The notes under the pieces: model-generated | Database searches by the model: none | What the model was told of the DNA's origin: nothing | The model's input: only the letters and a program-made list of their open reading frames with translations | Assembly: GCF_017874035.1 (NCBI RefSeq) | Contig: NZ_JAGGKV010000017.1 | Span: forward strand, 87,329 to 151,328 | From: Paenibacillus aceris | GTDB taxonomy: Bacteria; Bacillota; Bacilli; Paenibacillales; NBRC-103111 | Direction of reading: 5' to 3' | Length of the DNA stretch: 64,000 nt | Shown: positions 32,592 to 42,155 of the stretch, piece by piece | Layout of the letters: every line of letters starts with the position of its first letter | How positions within the stretch are numbered: position 1 is the first letter of the stretch | Translations under genes and position numbers: made by a program

Positions 32592-34094
32592 CTAGGCATG
32601 ACTCTTACGGAAGTCAGACGGATAGCTGGAACAGTTTTCTACGAACAATTTGGTAAAATGCCGCGTGCTGTAATAGCCGACCTTCTCCGCGATTTGCTTC
32701 ACTTGCAGATTCGTGTTGAGCAGCAGCTCTTTGGCCTTCAGCATTCGAATGTTCGTTAAATACTTAACGAATGGGGTTCCTGTTTTTTTATTGAACAGCA
32801 TGCTTAAATAGTTGGCCGACACATTGAGCTGCTGGGCAATTGATCCTATTCCGATATCGTCCATGTAATGCTGCTCGAGGTACTGAACGACCTGCTCGAT
32901 AAGATCAGCCGTGACCGGCTCCCTGGGTTTGATCTCGCGCAGCTTACTTTCCCCTATTTCGCGAAGCTCTCTGATCACCTCAGACTCTGGCCGCGCGGCA
33001 TCAGATGCCCCTCCAATGCCCAGTGCCTGCACCATATACAGGTGAATGGCCTGCCGCGTTTGCGCGTTCAAACCTTGTTTGCCCGCTAACAGCAATCCCT
33101 CCAGCTCTCCAACCGCTGTTTGATAATTCAAATACGCCCTGAAATAAAGATGCTGCTTGATCGAGCAGAAAAGCTGACTGATTTTACATTTTTCAGGAAC
33201 CTGCGCCTCCCCTTCCAGCTCCACGTATCCGATGCGCTGTCCGACGCCGCGTACCACGCGCAGATGACTCCATTCCCCAAGCTGCGCGAGCTGGGCGTTC
33301 AATTGATCGAATCCGCGGCATTCGCCAGTTTGCAGAATCGTTATAGCCAAGCCCTCCTGGCGATACGGTTCGGCGACGCCAGCCAGCCCTTCAAAAAACT
33401 GCTGCACCTGCTCCCTGCAATCGGCACCCTTCGCCGGATCCCATGAACCGATAGCCGCACATTCGCCGTCAGGCAGCGACACCATAGCAAAATTCATGCC
33501 ATATACAAGCATGCGTGTCATACTCTCCCGCAGATCGTCATAAAAGGCGCATGTCAGGTCCGATAAGGACTTTCCGGTTATGGTCGTGTCAACTATAATG
33601 ACGGCGCCGATAAACCAGCCTTGTACGTAAACACTGTCCAATTCCTCAAACTTCAACGTCGTGAGTCCGTTACAAAGGGCAAACAAACTATTTTCAAATT
33701 GTTGATTATGCATTTGGACGAATTCTTTGTTGTGCTTGGCTGTATTCGTTAGTGCCCTCTCCAAATCAAAAGGGTTAACCGGCTTAAGCAAATAATCAGA
33801 TGCCCCTAATTGCAAAGCCTCCTGTACATAAGCGAAATCTGAGAATCCGCTCAAGATGATCCACTTGGTGCAAGGCGAAATCACTTTGCCGAGGCGCATG
33901 GCCTCCAGCCCGTTCATTCGCGGCATCCGGATATCGATGATAGCGACATTCGGCTTATGCTCTTTGACCAACTCGAGGAGCTCTTCACCATTTGCCCCCT
34001 CGCCTACAATCTGCCAGGAGGATTCCACGTCCTGAACCATACTGCGAATGCTCGCCCGAATCAATTTCTCATCATCAGCAATGATCAGTTTCAT
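32592..34094 (-). CDS. YesN-type response regulator with AraC output domain
   Basis: A 500-residue regulator. The receiver holds the DDE acidic cluster (7-9), phospho-acceptor D54 in AIIDIRMPRMNG, and the conserved lysine in LLKPVNPFDL. A long linker of about 260 residues follows, then an AraC double helix-turn-helix (IGSIAQQLNVSANYLSMLF, VKQIAEKVGYYSTRHFTKLF). It overlaps the end of the YesM-type kinase gene by four bases (ATGA). The pair should sense an extracellular sugar and activate the adjacent ABC transporter genes. Confidence 0.92.
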   Translation of the reverse strand: MKLIIADDEKLIRASIRSMVQDVESSWQIVGEGANGEELLELVKEHKPNVAIIDIRMPRMNGLEAMRLGKVISPCTKWIILSGFSDFAYVQEALQLGASDYLLKPVNPFDLERALTNTAKHNKEFVQMHNQQFENSLFALCNGLTTLKFEELDSVYVQGWFIGAVIIVDTTITGKSLSDLTCAFYDDLRESMTRMLVYGMNFAMVSLPDGECAAIGSWDPAKGADCREQVQQFFEGLAGVAEPYRQEGLAITILQTGECRGFDQLNAQLAQLGEWSHLRVVRGVGQRIGYVELEGEAQVPEKCKISQLFCSIKQHLYFRAYLNYQTAVGELEGLLLAGKQGLNAQTRQAIHLYMVQALGIGGASDAARPESEVIRELREIGESKLREIKPREPVTADLIEQVVQYLEQHYMDDIGIGSIAQQLNVSANYLSMLFNKKTGTPFVKYLTNIRMLKAKELLLNTNLQVKQIAEKVGYYSTRHFTKLFVENCSSYPSDFRKSHA

Positions 34095-35797
34095 CCTCGC
34101 CTCACATCCTTTAAAGGTATTAGGATCTGAACACGGGTTCCCTCATCCTTAGCACTATGAATCATCATCGATGCCCCCTCGAAAGACAGCTGCAAACGCT
34201 CCCTTACATTCCGAATGCCTAAGCCCTCCTGCACCTTGCTTGACTCAAACCCCACTCCATTATCACAAATCTGAATGATTAAAGAGTCTTCCTTTCCTCC
34301 TTGCATCGGCTGGATATGGATGTCCATCCTTAACTCACAACTATGATCGCACGGCTCCACCCCATGAATGATCGCATTCTCGATTATTGGCTGCAGCAGA
34401 AGCTTAGGAATTAAGAGCGACAAAGCATCCGGATCGCAGCTGATGTGCACCTGAATTTTCTCGGCGAAACGAACTTGCTGAAGCCCGCAGTACTTGTTGA
34501 TAAAGTCAATTTCCTCCTGCAACTGAGCCCAATCGTTATGCTCCAAGGTGTAGCGCAGCATCCCGCTTAACGATAAAATAGCCCGCTCCAGCTGCATGCT
34601 CTGCCCCGTTCGATTCAGTCCAATGAAGCCATTCAAGGTATTGTACAGAAAGTGTGGCTGAATCTGTGACTGCAAAGCCCTGTATTCCGCGTTCCGCTTC
34701 CCAAGCACGGCTTTATATTCCCGATCGATCAACTCCCCGAGTTTGGAAATCATCGTATTCAAATTGGTGCCCAATTGGGAAATTTCATCGTTGCCTTTTA
34801 CACGGTATAACGTATTCATATCGCCGCGCTGAACGCGCTTCATCACTTGAATCATTTTCTTGAAAGGCGTAACAATCCAGTGGGATACTGTAAAATACAA
34901 AATCAATGCGATCAGCAAGCCGCTGGCCGCAAAAGCGAAACCGATCCAATACACACGCTTCAGATGAGCTTGGATAAAAGCCTTCGGCGATAGGATCGCA
35001 ATGACCCAATTCGATCGGCTGATCGTTTCGCGAACGACCGAGTACGAGTCATTCATGTCCGTAACCGTCCGATTTCCCGAGGCAATTTGGCGCCGCATAT
35101 CTCTGGAAATGGCCTGATTCGCATAAATCAGCTGCTGATTATCGTCAAGGATGACCACCTTCGCCCCCTTGCTCAGTCGAATGCCTTTCATCATTTGATC
35201 CAAGAGGACGGTGTCGGCATCCGCCATAATAATCCCCAGAGGCCGGCTGGAATCCGGGTCCTTGATCAAACGGGTAACCGAGAAAACTTCCGTATCTGCG
35301 TTATTCAAATAATCCTGCTTGTGCACACCGGTGAACGCCACGTTCCCGTCTGCCTTAACCGCCTTGATGTACCAATCCTGCTCCTTAAAAGGAAAGCCTT
35401 TCACCGCTTGATCGGAGAAACTGCCAGGCGGCGTAATGTAAACAGAACCATCCATCGGCAGAAGAATGGTCCCTAGTATGTCTTTTCGCATATTTTTCAA
35501 ATAACTGGGAAGCGTTTTATTCAGCACCTCTTCTGCTTCATATTGCTCATAAGGGGTTAAGAGCTTCCACTGCGAGGTAGATTTCAATTTCAAGGCAAGC
35601 ATCACTTCATTGTTCAAATAAGGGGTGACGGTCATTCGTTCCAAATCGTCCAAATACGTTTGAATATCGAAGGTAAGAGCAGTTAAAGTCCCCTCCAGCA
35701 GAGAGGACTCTTGTTCTTTGATCAAATCGAGGTAATAAGAAGGTAATTTAACGACAATACCGACAATCGGAATAACAATCGTGATGAAAAAGAGCAA
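34091..35797 (-). CDS. YesM-type sensor histidine kinase
   Basis: Counted from the TTG at 35797, this 568-residue kinase has membrane helices near residues 1-18 and 284-304 around a dCache-like extracellular sensor. A HAMP domain (305-355), the phospho-acceptor H382 in QSQIQPHFLYNTL, and an ATPase domain (QICDNGVGF) follow. TTG lies inside the first membrane helix and has no ribosome binding site. The frame stays open upstream, giving IRQSIRFRLS, the usual start of this family. A perfect AGGAGGT (35841-35835) sits seven bases before an ATC codon at 35827. The true start may therefore be ATC at 35827, adding ten residues. Confidence 0.88.
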   Translation of the reverse strand: MLFFITIVIPIVGIVVKLPSYYLDLIKEQESSLLEGTLTALTFDIQTYLDDLERMTVTPYLNNEVMLALKLKSTSQWKLLTPYEQYEAEEVLNKTLPSYLKNMRKDILGTILLPMDGSVYITPPGSFSDQAVKGFPFKEQDWYIKAVKADGNVAFTGVHKQDYLNNADTEVFSVTRLIKDPDSSRPLGIIMADADTVLLDQMMKGIRLSKGAKVVILDDNQQLIYANQAISRDMRRQIASGNRTVTDMNDSYSVVRETISRSNWVIAILSPKAFIQAHLKRVYWIGFAFAASGLLIALILYFTVSHWIVTPFKKMIQVMKRVQRGDMNTLYRVKGNDEISQLGTNLNTMISKLGELIDREYKAVLGKRNAEYRALQSQIQPHFLYNTLNGFIGLNRTGQSMQLERAILSLSGMLRYTLEHNDWAQLQEEIDFINKYCGLQQVRFAEKIQVHISCDPDALSLLIPKLLLQPIIENAIIHGVEPCDHSCELRMDIHIQPMQGGKEDSLIIQICDNGVGFESSKVQEGLGIRNVRERLQLSFEGASMMIHSAKDEGTRVQILIPLKDVRRG

Positions 35798-35846
35798 GGA
35801 TAACCGGAATCGAATCGATTGTCTGATTGTATCAACCTCCTAGCGT

Positions 35847-36665
35847 TTATCCTTTGATCGCGCCGGAGGCAAGTCCCGAGACAAAGTAGCGCTGCAAAAA
35901 TAAATAGACGATTGTCATCGGAATCGCGCCCATAAAGGACCCGGCAGCTACCCATCCCACATTGCTCGTGTACTGGCCGAAAAATGATGAAAGCGCTACC
36001 GTTATAGTCCTCATCTCCGGCTTTTGCAAGAAAAAGATCGAGAATTGATAGTCGTTCCACACGGCAACACCGGACAAAATAATGACCGTTGCGGTCACTG
36101 GCTTGAGCAGCGGCAAAATGACCGTGAAAAACAATTGAAAACGTCCCGCTCCATCAATCATCGCCGCCTCATCCAAATCCCGCGGAATCGTAGAGATAAA
36201 GCCGGTGTACAGGAAAATCGTCATCGGCAGATTGAACGTAATGAACAATAAAATAATGCCCCAATATTGATTCATGCCACCGATATCTACCATAAATTTA
36301 TACAAGGGAACCAAGATAGTCAATGGGGGAACGATTAAAGCGGATACGAAAACCGCATAAATGAATTTATTCCAGCTCGTTTGGCGCCGGGCAAGCGGAT
36401 AAGCCGCAATGGAGCCAATCATGACGATCAGGACAACCGAAATGACAGTCACGATGAAGTTGCTCCGGAAAGCATCCGCCAGATGCGCCTCTCTCCAAGC
36501 ATCTCGAAAGTTATCGAAGTACAGATAGCCTGGAAACATCCATTTGGAGCTTAGATCGTCGAACGCTTTGAGTGAGGTCGTAATCAAAATATAGAATGGC
36601 AAAATATGCGCCAAGCAAATGACGAGGGAGACGAACGTTAACAGGCTTCTCCGTTTGTTTTTCAT
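35847..36665 (-). CDS. Carbohydrate ABC transporter permease (MalG/LplC type)
   Basis: A 272-residue inner-membrane permease with six predicted helices. The EAA loop is visible as DLDEAAMIDGAGRFQLFFTVILPLL-like sequence near residues 175-200, which contacts the ATPase. It overlaps the preceding permease by four bases (ATGA) and lies 19 bases before the probable kinase start. No ATPase gene is present in the locus, as is usual for this importer class, which shares an MsmK-type ATPase encoded elsewhere. Confidence 0.93.
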   Translation of the reverse strand: MKNKRRSLLTFVSLVICLAHILPFYILITTSLKAFDDLSSKWMFPGYLYFDNFRDAWREAHLADAFRSNFIVTVISVVLIVMIGSIAAYPLARRQTSWNKFIYAVFVSALIVPPLTILVPLYKFMVDIGGMNQYWGIILLFITFNLPMTIFLYTGFISTIPRDLDEAAMIDGAGRFQLFFTVILPLLKPVTATVIILSGVAVWNDYQFSIFFLQKPEMRTITVALSSFFGQYTSNVGWVAAGSFMGAIPMTIVYLFLQRYFVSGLASGAIKG

Positions 36666-37600
36666 GCGTTAACCTCCCTCTTTCTAAGAAACAGCAAGGC
36701 CGTAATACTCACGATGGAAATCATGATGAACATCAAAATTCCGATCGTAGCCGCATAGCCGGCATCTTCCCGTCCAAAGTAGAGCAGATACATAATCGAA
36801 GACAACGACGCGGAGGCATAGCCTGGACCGCTGTTGGTCAATGCGACGATGACGTCAAACAATTTAAGACCGCCAATCAGATTGAGTACCATGCTGACTG
36901 TAAAAGCAGGCGCGATGAGCGGCCATGTCACATGAAGGAAGCGCTGCAAGGGACCCGCTCCGTCAATTGTCGCAGCTTCATAGTAATCTCTTGGGATAGA
37001 CTGCAATCCCGCCAAATAGAGCACCATCGCGATTCCTAAATACTGATACGTGTTGACGAACGTAATAATCCACACGTTAAGATTCGGATCCCCCAGCAAA
37101 TTCGAGGGCTGATCATGAAACAATAGGATAATGTCATTGATCGCGCCGCCTTGATACTGGAAGAAGAAGTACCAGATATACCCCATGATCAAAGATGAAA
37201 TAATGACCGGCAAATAAATGACCGTACGGACAAGTCCTCGGGTCCGGATATTCAGATTTAAAAATAAGGCGTATAAAAGCCCGATAACATTCTGAAAAAC
37301 AGCGCTGCCGATGCCGTAAATCGCGGTATTGCGGATAACCTTAAGGATCTCGGGGTCTGTGAACATCCGGGTATAGTTGCTGAAGCCTATCCATTTGTAA
37401 TCTTGATTGTAACCGTCCCAATTCGTAAAGGAAATTTTGATCCCTTTAAAAAACGGATAAAAAATAAAAATGAAAAACAATAAAAGCGCCGGTATATAGA
37501 GCAGATTCAATAAAGCACCGCTGCGCACGAGGCGACTAAAGGTTGTTTCCGATTTTTTCCGGGAACGGGTCTGTACAAGCACGGTCCTTGATTCAGCCAT
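36662..37600 (-). CDS. Carbohydrate ABC transporter permease (MalF/UgpA type)
   Basis: A 312-residue permease with six predicted helices. A cytoplasmic N-terminus of about 35 basic residues precedes GALLNLLYIPALLLFFIFIF, and an EAA loop DYYEAATIDGAG is near residue 210. The ATG at 37600, behind GGAGGAAGGTGA, is preferred over an upstream in-frame ATG at 37621. It is the partner of the following permease and lies 68 bases after the binding-protein gene. Confidence 0.92.
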   Translation of the reverse strand: MAESRTVLVQTRSRKKSETTFSRLVRSGALLNLLYIPALLLFFIFIFYPFFKGIKISFTNWDGYNQDYKWIGFSNYTRMFTDPEILKVIRNTAIYGIGSAVFQNVIGLLYALFLNLNIRTRGLVRTVIYLPVIISSLIMGYIWYFFFQYQGGAINDIILLFHDQPSNLLGDPNLNVWIITFVNTYQYLGIAMVLYLAGLQSIPRDYYEAATIDGAGPLQRFLHVTWPLIAPAFTVSMVLNLIGGLKLFDVIVALTNSGPGYASASLSSIMYLLYFGREDAGYAATIGILMFIMISIVSITALLFLRKREVNA

Positions 37601-37668
37601 GAGATCACCTTCCTCCTTCATGTAATAGTAAAGAAAGGAGGGTGGTTGTCACCCTCCCGATTCCGCTA

Positions 37669-39003
37669 TTACTGATTGCGCAGACGTAAATATTCGGATT
37701 TCATTTTGTCAGAGAACTGCTGAGGAGAAACCGTTCCGGCGAGCAGGGCAACGCCCGTTTTGCACATGACGTCCCACATGCCGTTTGGCAGATAGACCCT
37801 GTCAAAATAAGGGAAGACGCGAATATTTTCAAACTGCTTGTAGTATTCGGAGAACTCATGTTTGGATTCGATGTTTTTCAGGCCCGCAGGCAGCTTGGTC
37901 GCATTGGCGATTTTGGACATATTCTCCGGCTTGGCAAAGAACGCAATAAGCTTCTTGGATTCTGCCAAGTGCTTGCCGTCCTTCCAGGCGCCCATCGTGT
38001 AACGCTCTCCGCCGGAGAAGGATTGGCTGTCGCCGTCAACCATTGAGGTCAGCGGGGAAATACCGATTTTGGCATTCTTATTGTATTTATACACTTCGTC
38101 CGCGAAGGAAGGAGCCCCGAATACGAAAGCCACCTTGCCTTGGGCAAACAATTGCGGCATGTCGCTGTATTTGGCCGTCAACACATCTTTGTTGATGTAC
38201 CCCTTCTTGCTCATATCCTGCAGTTTTTGCGCAAGAGGCGTCCATTTGTTCCAATCAAAGGTGCCGTCCAGCAGCGTCTTGGCATCGTTCGTCGCCGGAG
38301 AGATGAACATCGAGGTAGCATACAGATCGGAGAACCCGCCGATCATCCCGTTATCCACACCGGACATGAAGAACGGTGTAACCGCTCCGTTGCTGGATGT
38401 TTTAATTTTCTCCGCTGCCGCCATTAATTCATCGAACGTTTTAGGCGGTGTGATGCTGTATTTCTCAAGTATTTCAGCGTTATAGGAGATCCCGTCTTTG
38501 GCTTCGCTCATCACGAGTGCTTCTACTTTGCCGTCTTTATCCGTGACGACAGGTTTGATCGTGTCCGTCATATCTTTCGCCCATGGCTCATTGCGTAGAT
38601 CGGCTAGATACTTGCCATAACGGATAATCGCCCAACCATGCGTATCGAAGACGTCCGGCAAATCGTTTGCCGCCATTTTAACCTTCAGAATGTTCTCGTA
38701 TTCTGCGCCGGGGAATTGGAATTCAACGGCCACGTTCGGATTTTCCTTTGTAAAATCAGCCGCAATGCCCTTCATCATTTCTTGATTCGGCAGCTCGGAG
38801 ATCGTACTGTATACCGTTAGCTTAATTTTATCCCCACTCGGTTTGGCATCCGGGGTACTTGACGCCGTCGTCGTTGTCGGTTTCGTAGTCGCTGCCGGAT
38901 TATCAGTTGTGGATGTTCCCGAGCTTGGCCGGCTGGAACAACCCATAAAAACGACGGAAATCGTTAGCATCATGGCAGCAACGCTTAAAAATGTTTTTTT
39001 CAT
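37669..39003 (-). CDS. Sugar-binding lipoprotein of the ABC transporter
   Basis: A 444-residue family 1 extracellular solute-binding protein. The signal peptide ends in a lipobox with the lipidated cysteine at residue 22 (FMGC-SS), followed by a Thr/Pro/Ser-rich linker to about residue 55 and the two-lobed binding domain. The ATG at 39003 has GGGAGGA upstream, so a 15-codon longer frame is rejected. It opens the transporter operon and has its own promoter with a catabolite-responsive element. The ligand is probably a glycoside or its breakdown product, as judged from the GH4 gene next door. Confidence 0.92.
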   Translation of the reverse strand: MKKTFLSVAAMMLTISVVFMGCSSRPSSGTSTTDNPAATTKPTTTTASSTPDAKPSGDKIKLTVYSTISELPNQEMMKGIAADFTKENPNVAVEFQFPGAEYENILKVKMAANDLPDVFDTHGWAIIRYGKYLADLRNEPWAKDMTDTIKPVVTDKDGKVEALVMSEAKDGISYNAEILEKYSITPPKTFDELMAAAEKIKTSSNGAVTPFFMSGVDNGMIGGFSDLYATSMFISPATNDAKTLLDGTFDWNKWTPLAQKLQDMSKKGYINKDVLTAKYSDMPQLFAQGKVAFVFGAPSFADEVYKYNKNAKIGISPLTSMVDGDSQSFSGGERYTMGAWKDGKHLAESKKLIAFFAKPENMSKIANATKLPAGLKNIESKHEFSEYYKQFENIRVFPYFDRVYLPNGMWDVMCKTGVALLAGTVSPQQFSDKMKSEYLRLRNQ

Positions 39004-39076
39004 TTTTACGAATCCTCCCTTTACATGATTGAAGTGATTACATGGCATCTGTCTATACAGGATGTATCACACCTTA

Positions 39077-39104
39077 ATCATATCAATTTTGGTTGCGCTT
39101 ACAA
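39077..39104 (-). promoter_or_regulatory. Transporter operon promoter overlapping a cre site
   Basis: Leftward TTGTAA (39104-39099) and TATGAT (39082-39077) with a 16-base spacer. The sequence TGTAAGCGCAACCA at 39103-39090 matches the catabolite-responsive consensus TGWAARCGYTWNCW except at one position. It overlaps the -35, so CcpA binding would repress the importer when preferred sugars are present. Confidence 0.6.
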
Positions 39105-39162
39105 GTGTATCAAATCTACAATGGAAGCGCTATTTTCCATGGGAGGATGCGTACAGCCGGAA

Positions 39163-40485
39163 TTAGGTGAGGTTCTTGAATTGGGGGAGCCACTCTTTGT
39201 TCGCTGCGAACATTCGGTCAACCATCTCTTGGATCTCGGATAAGCTGAGCACGGCGGACGTTAAGGGATCGAAGCAGATTGCGTGATAAATCGACCGCGG
39301 GTCCCCCGTGAGAGCCCCCTGCACAGCCAACTCCTCGCAGCGGGCGCTTGTATTGACAAGAACGGCCAAATGATCCGGAAGCGACCCGACGTGAATGGGG
39401 CTTAGCCGTCCTTTGGAGGCAAGAACAGGGACCTCGACACAGCAGCCCTGCGGCAAATTATCGATGTATCCCAAGTTCCGTACGTTGCCGTTAAATTCGA
39501 AGAGTGTGCCGTCACCGATTGTCGCATTGAAGATGTAGGACGCATATTCCTCGCCACGCTTTAGATCGATTGGGCTATCGCGCCACTCTTCCATCTGCTT
39601 ATACCAGCTTCCGCGCAGTCTTTCGGCATAATGGATGATTTCGCCATAGTGCCCTGGATTCCAGCCCGTTCCATGGGTGCAGTACTTCTCTATCAAATCC
39701 GGCCGCTTGCGGAACCAGGCATTATATTCCGAATTATGACCGCTCGATTCCGTTACATAGTAGTCCAAATGCAAGAACATTTCATTGCGGACCTGCTCCT
39801 CATTATAGATCTCGGGGCGGTTCATCACCGCATCGCGAATGAGCGGGTAAGCGTCCTTGCCCTTCCATTTGTAATCCAAATAGAAGGCCTGATGATTGAT
39901 GCCCGCGCAGCGGTAGGTAATCTCCTCCATCGGCGCGCCGATCCAGCCTGCCAGCATCGCAGCCGTGCCTTGCACGCTATGGCATAAGCCTGTGACCTGC
40001 ACCTTGCTTTCACTTTGCATCGCTCTGACCAGCATCGCCATCGGATTCGAATAATTCAAGAATATCGCATCAGGACAACAGCGCTCAATATCCCGGCAGA
40101 TGTCCAGCATGACCGGAACCGTGCGCAGAAAACGGAAAATGCCTGACGGACCGCGGGTATCGCCGATATTAATATCCACGCCGTAGGCTTTTGGAATTTC
40201 GATGTCAGTGCGCCAGATATCCAAGTCCCCGACAAGGATGGTACAGACAACGCCATCCGCTCCGGTGAGCGCTTGCGTCCGATCCGTTGTTGCTTCTACC
40301 TTCGCCTTATACCCTCCTGCGGCAATAATGCGATCGACAGCCGTCTTGGCATAGCCCAACCGCTCCTCCGATATGTCCATCAAGGCGATGGTACAAGCTT
40401 CAAATGCGGGAAACGTCAGCAAATCACGAACCAGATTTTTCGTAAACACTAAGCTGCCGGCACCGATAAAAGCAATCTTCGTCAT
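39163..40485 (-). CDS. Glycoside hydrolase family 4 (alpha-galactosidase/alpha-glucosidase-like)
   Basis: A 440-residue NAD- and manganese-dependent glycosidase. The Rossmann motif GAGSLVFTK is at residues 8-16, the sugar and NAD-binding NYSNPMAML near 147-155, the metal cysteine in GLCHSVQG, and the second metal ligand in AGINHQAFYLDYKW. GH4 enzymes cleave through transient oxidation at C3. The CHSVQG version is found in MelA and AglA-like enzymes that act on non-phosphorylated alpha-glycosides. It is the last gene of the catabolic operon, 160 bases before the transporter genes. Substrate assignment is by motif only. Confidence 0.9.
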   Translation of the reverse strand: MTKIAFIGAGSLVFTKNLVRDLLTFPAFEACTIALMDISEERLGYAKTAVDRIIAAGGYKAKVEATTDRTQALTGADGVVCTILVGDLDIWRTDIEIPKAYGVDINIGDTRGPSGIFRFLRTVPVMLDICRDIERCCPDAIFLNYSNPMAMLVRAMQSESKVQVTGLCHSVQGTAAMLAGWIGAPMEEITYRCAGINHQAFYLDYKWKGKDAYPLIRDAVMNRPEIYNEEQVRNEMFLHLDYYVTESSGHNSEYNAWFRKRPDLIEKYCTHGTGWNPGHYGEIIHYAERLRGSWYKQMEEWRDSPIDLKRGEEYASYIFNATIGDGTLFEFNGNVRNLGYIDNLPQGCCVEVPVLASKGRLSPIHVGSLPDHLAVLVNTSARCEELAVQGALTGDPRSIYHAICFDPLTSAVLSLSEIQEMVDRMFAANKEWLPQFKNLT

Positions 40486-40519
40486 AGCTGCCCCTCACTC
40501 CTCACCTGATTTACGTTCT

Positions 40520-41293
40520 TTACAAGCCAAGCCCGCCATCCACCGTCAGCTGCTGCCCGGTAATCTGATCCGCCCGATCCGAAGTGATAAAAAGCACGGC
40601 GGAAGCAATATCCTTTCCGTTTTGCATCCGGCCCATGGGCATACGCTGGAACGATTTCTCCAACGACTTCTCGTCTTCGCCCACCGAAGCGAGCCGGGCC
40701 AGCTCCCCTTCCGAAGCTACCCAGCCAGGGTGGATACAATTCACCCGTATACGATGCTTCGCTAATGTACTCGCCAAATTTCGCGTCAGCGTCACGATGC
40801 CGCCTTTGGAAATCGCATAGGCCAGCGTATCCGGTGATCCCTTCGAGGCGTGCAGCGAGCCAATATTAACGATATTGCCTCCCCCTCTTCGGATCATACC
40901 GGGCACAGCCGCTTGACAGGTTAGGTAGGCCCCCTTGAGATTAACTCCCATCACAAGGTCCCAGAACGCTTCGTCCGTCTGGAATAAGTCGGCTCTGGGG
41001 AAAATCCCCGCATTGTTCACAACGATGTCTATGCCCCCGAACGCCGTCTCTGCGAAGGCCACCATCCCCTCTACCTCCGCCCCGTTCGATACATCGCACC
41101 GAATAAACTGTGCCGGACGGCCCTCCTGCCGCCATGCAGCGGCGACCGCTTCCCCGTGGTCGTCGCTGTCTGCGATGACCACGTTCGCGCCTGCTTGCAG
41201 GTACTCGCCCGCTATGGCCGCGCCAATCCCTTTGGCTGCGCCGGTGACGAGCACGGTTTTGCCGTCATAATGAAAGCTGGCTTGTTCACTCAT
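40520..41293 (-). CDS. Short-chain dehydrogenase/reductase 1
   Basis: A 257-residue classical SDR. The cofactor loop is TGAAKGIG (about 17-24), the NNAG motif is present, and the catalytic serine, tyrosine and lysine appear in IVNIGSLHASKG and YAISK. An acidic residue at the end of the second strand (IADSDDHG) favours NAD. Together with the GH4 gene 34 bases downstream and two further SDRs, it probably oxidises a sugar or polyol released by the glycosidase. The exact substrate is unknown. Confidence 0.9.
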   Translation of the reverse strand: MSEQASFHYDGKTVLVTGAAKGIGAAIAGEYLQAGANVVIADSDDHGEAVAAAWRQEGRPAQFIRCDVSNGAEVEGMVAFAETAFGGIDIVVNNAGIFPRADLFQTDEAFWDLVMGVNLKGAYLTCQAAVPGMIRRGGGNIVNIGSLHASKGSPDTLAYAISKGGIVTLTRNLASTLAKHRIRVNCIHPGWVASEGELARLASVGEDEKSLEKSFQRMPMGRMQNGKDIASAVLFITSDRADQITGQQLTVDGGLGL

Positions 41294-41323
41294 CGTATTT
41301 CCTCCTCCATCGCCAGAAAAAGA

Positions 41324-42133
41324 TTAGAACTCGTATGTGCCTTCCGCTGCTGCTTTCTCATACGCCACCCGCGGAATTTGCGTGGCCAGCTTTCCGCCGC
41401 TGATGTCGATCATCGTGCCGGTGATATATCCGGCATAGTCCGAAGCGAGAAAGCAAATCAGGTGAGCCACATCGGCCTTTTCCCCCCAGCGGCGCAACGT
41501 CAGAGTATCCAGCAGTCGCTGCTGCTGTGGCTCCTGAAGCTCGGCGAAATGGTTCATGTCCGTCGGAATCATCCCGGGAGCATAGCAGTTCACCGTGATG
41601 TTCCACGGTCCCAGCTCACCGGCCAGCACCCGGGTGAATTGTTCCACGCCGGCTTTGGAAGATGCATAGGCCGCACTGCCATAGCTCGGAACGATCGCGG
41701 CGAAGGAAGCGGCGTTAATAATCCGCCCCGATCTTTGCTGCTTCATCACGGGCGCCACGGCTTTGCACATCAGAAAGGTGCCTTTCAAATTAATATCAAG
41801 GTTCAGATCCCAAACCTCTTCCGATAGGATATCCACCGGTGCTCCTCCGGCGACGCCGGCATTATTCACCAAAATATCCAGGTGGCCGTACTTCTCCATC
41901 ACCTGCTGGACAACATGCTGAATTTGCCCATAGTCCCGTACATCGCAGAGAAAAGTAGCGCCTTCGCAGCCACTGCGGGCAAATTCCTGCTGAACGTCTT
42001 CTAAATTTGATTCGTGAATATCCGTGACAACGGTAATCACACCTTCCCGGGCGAGCGCCAAGGCGATGACTCTCCCGATGCCCCGGCCAGCCCCGGTGAC
42101 AATCGCCACTTTTCCAGATAGATCAATGTGCAT
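41324..42133 (-). CDS. Short-chain dehydrogenase/reductase 2
   Basis: A 269-residue classical SDR with TGAGRGIG, DIHESN (aspartate at the end of strand two, NAD-preferring), NNAGVAGG, and the YASSK active site. The extended tail after SGGKLATQ is longer than in the neighbouring SDRs. It sits 30 bases upstream of SDR 1 and 22 bases downstream of the TIM-barrel isomerase gene. It is related to glucose/galactose dehydrogenases and FabG-like enzymes. The substrate is unassigned. Confidence 0.9.
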   Translation of the reverse strand: MHIDLSGKVAIVTGAGRGIGRVIALALAREGVITVVTDIHESNLEDVQQEFARSGCEGATFLCDVRDYGQIQHVVQQVMEKYGHLDILVNNAGVAGGAPVDILSEEVWDLNLDINLKGTFLMCKAVAPVMKQQRSGRIINAASFAAIVPSYGSAAYASSKAGVEQFTRVLAGELGPWNITVNCYAPGMIPTDMNHFAELQEPQQQRLLDTLTLRRWGEKADVAHLICFLASDYAGYITGTMIDISGGKLATQIPRVAYEKAAAEGTYEF

Positions 42134-42155
42134 CCTGCGTCCGTCTCCTTCCGGT

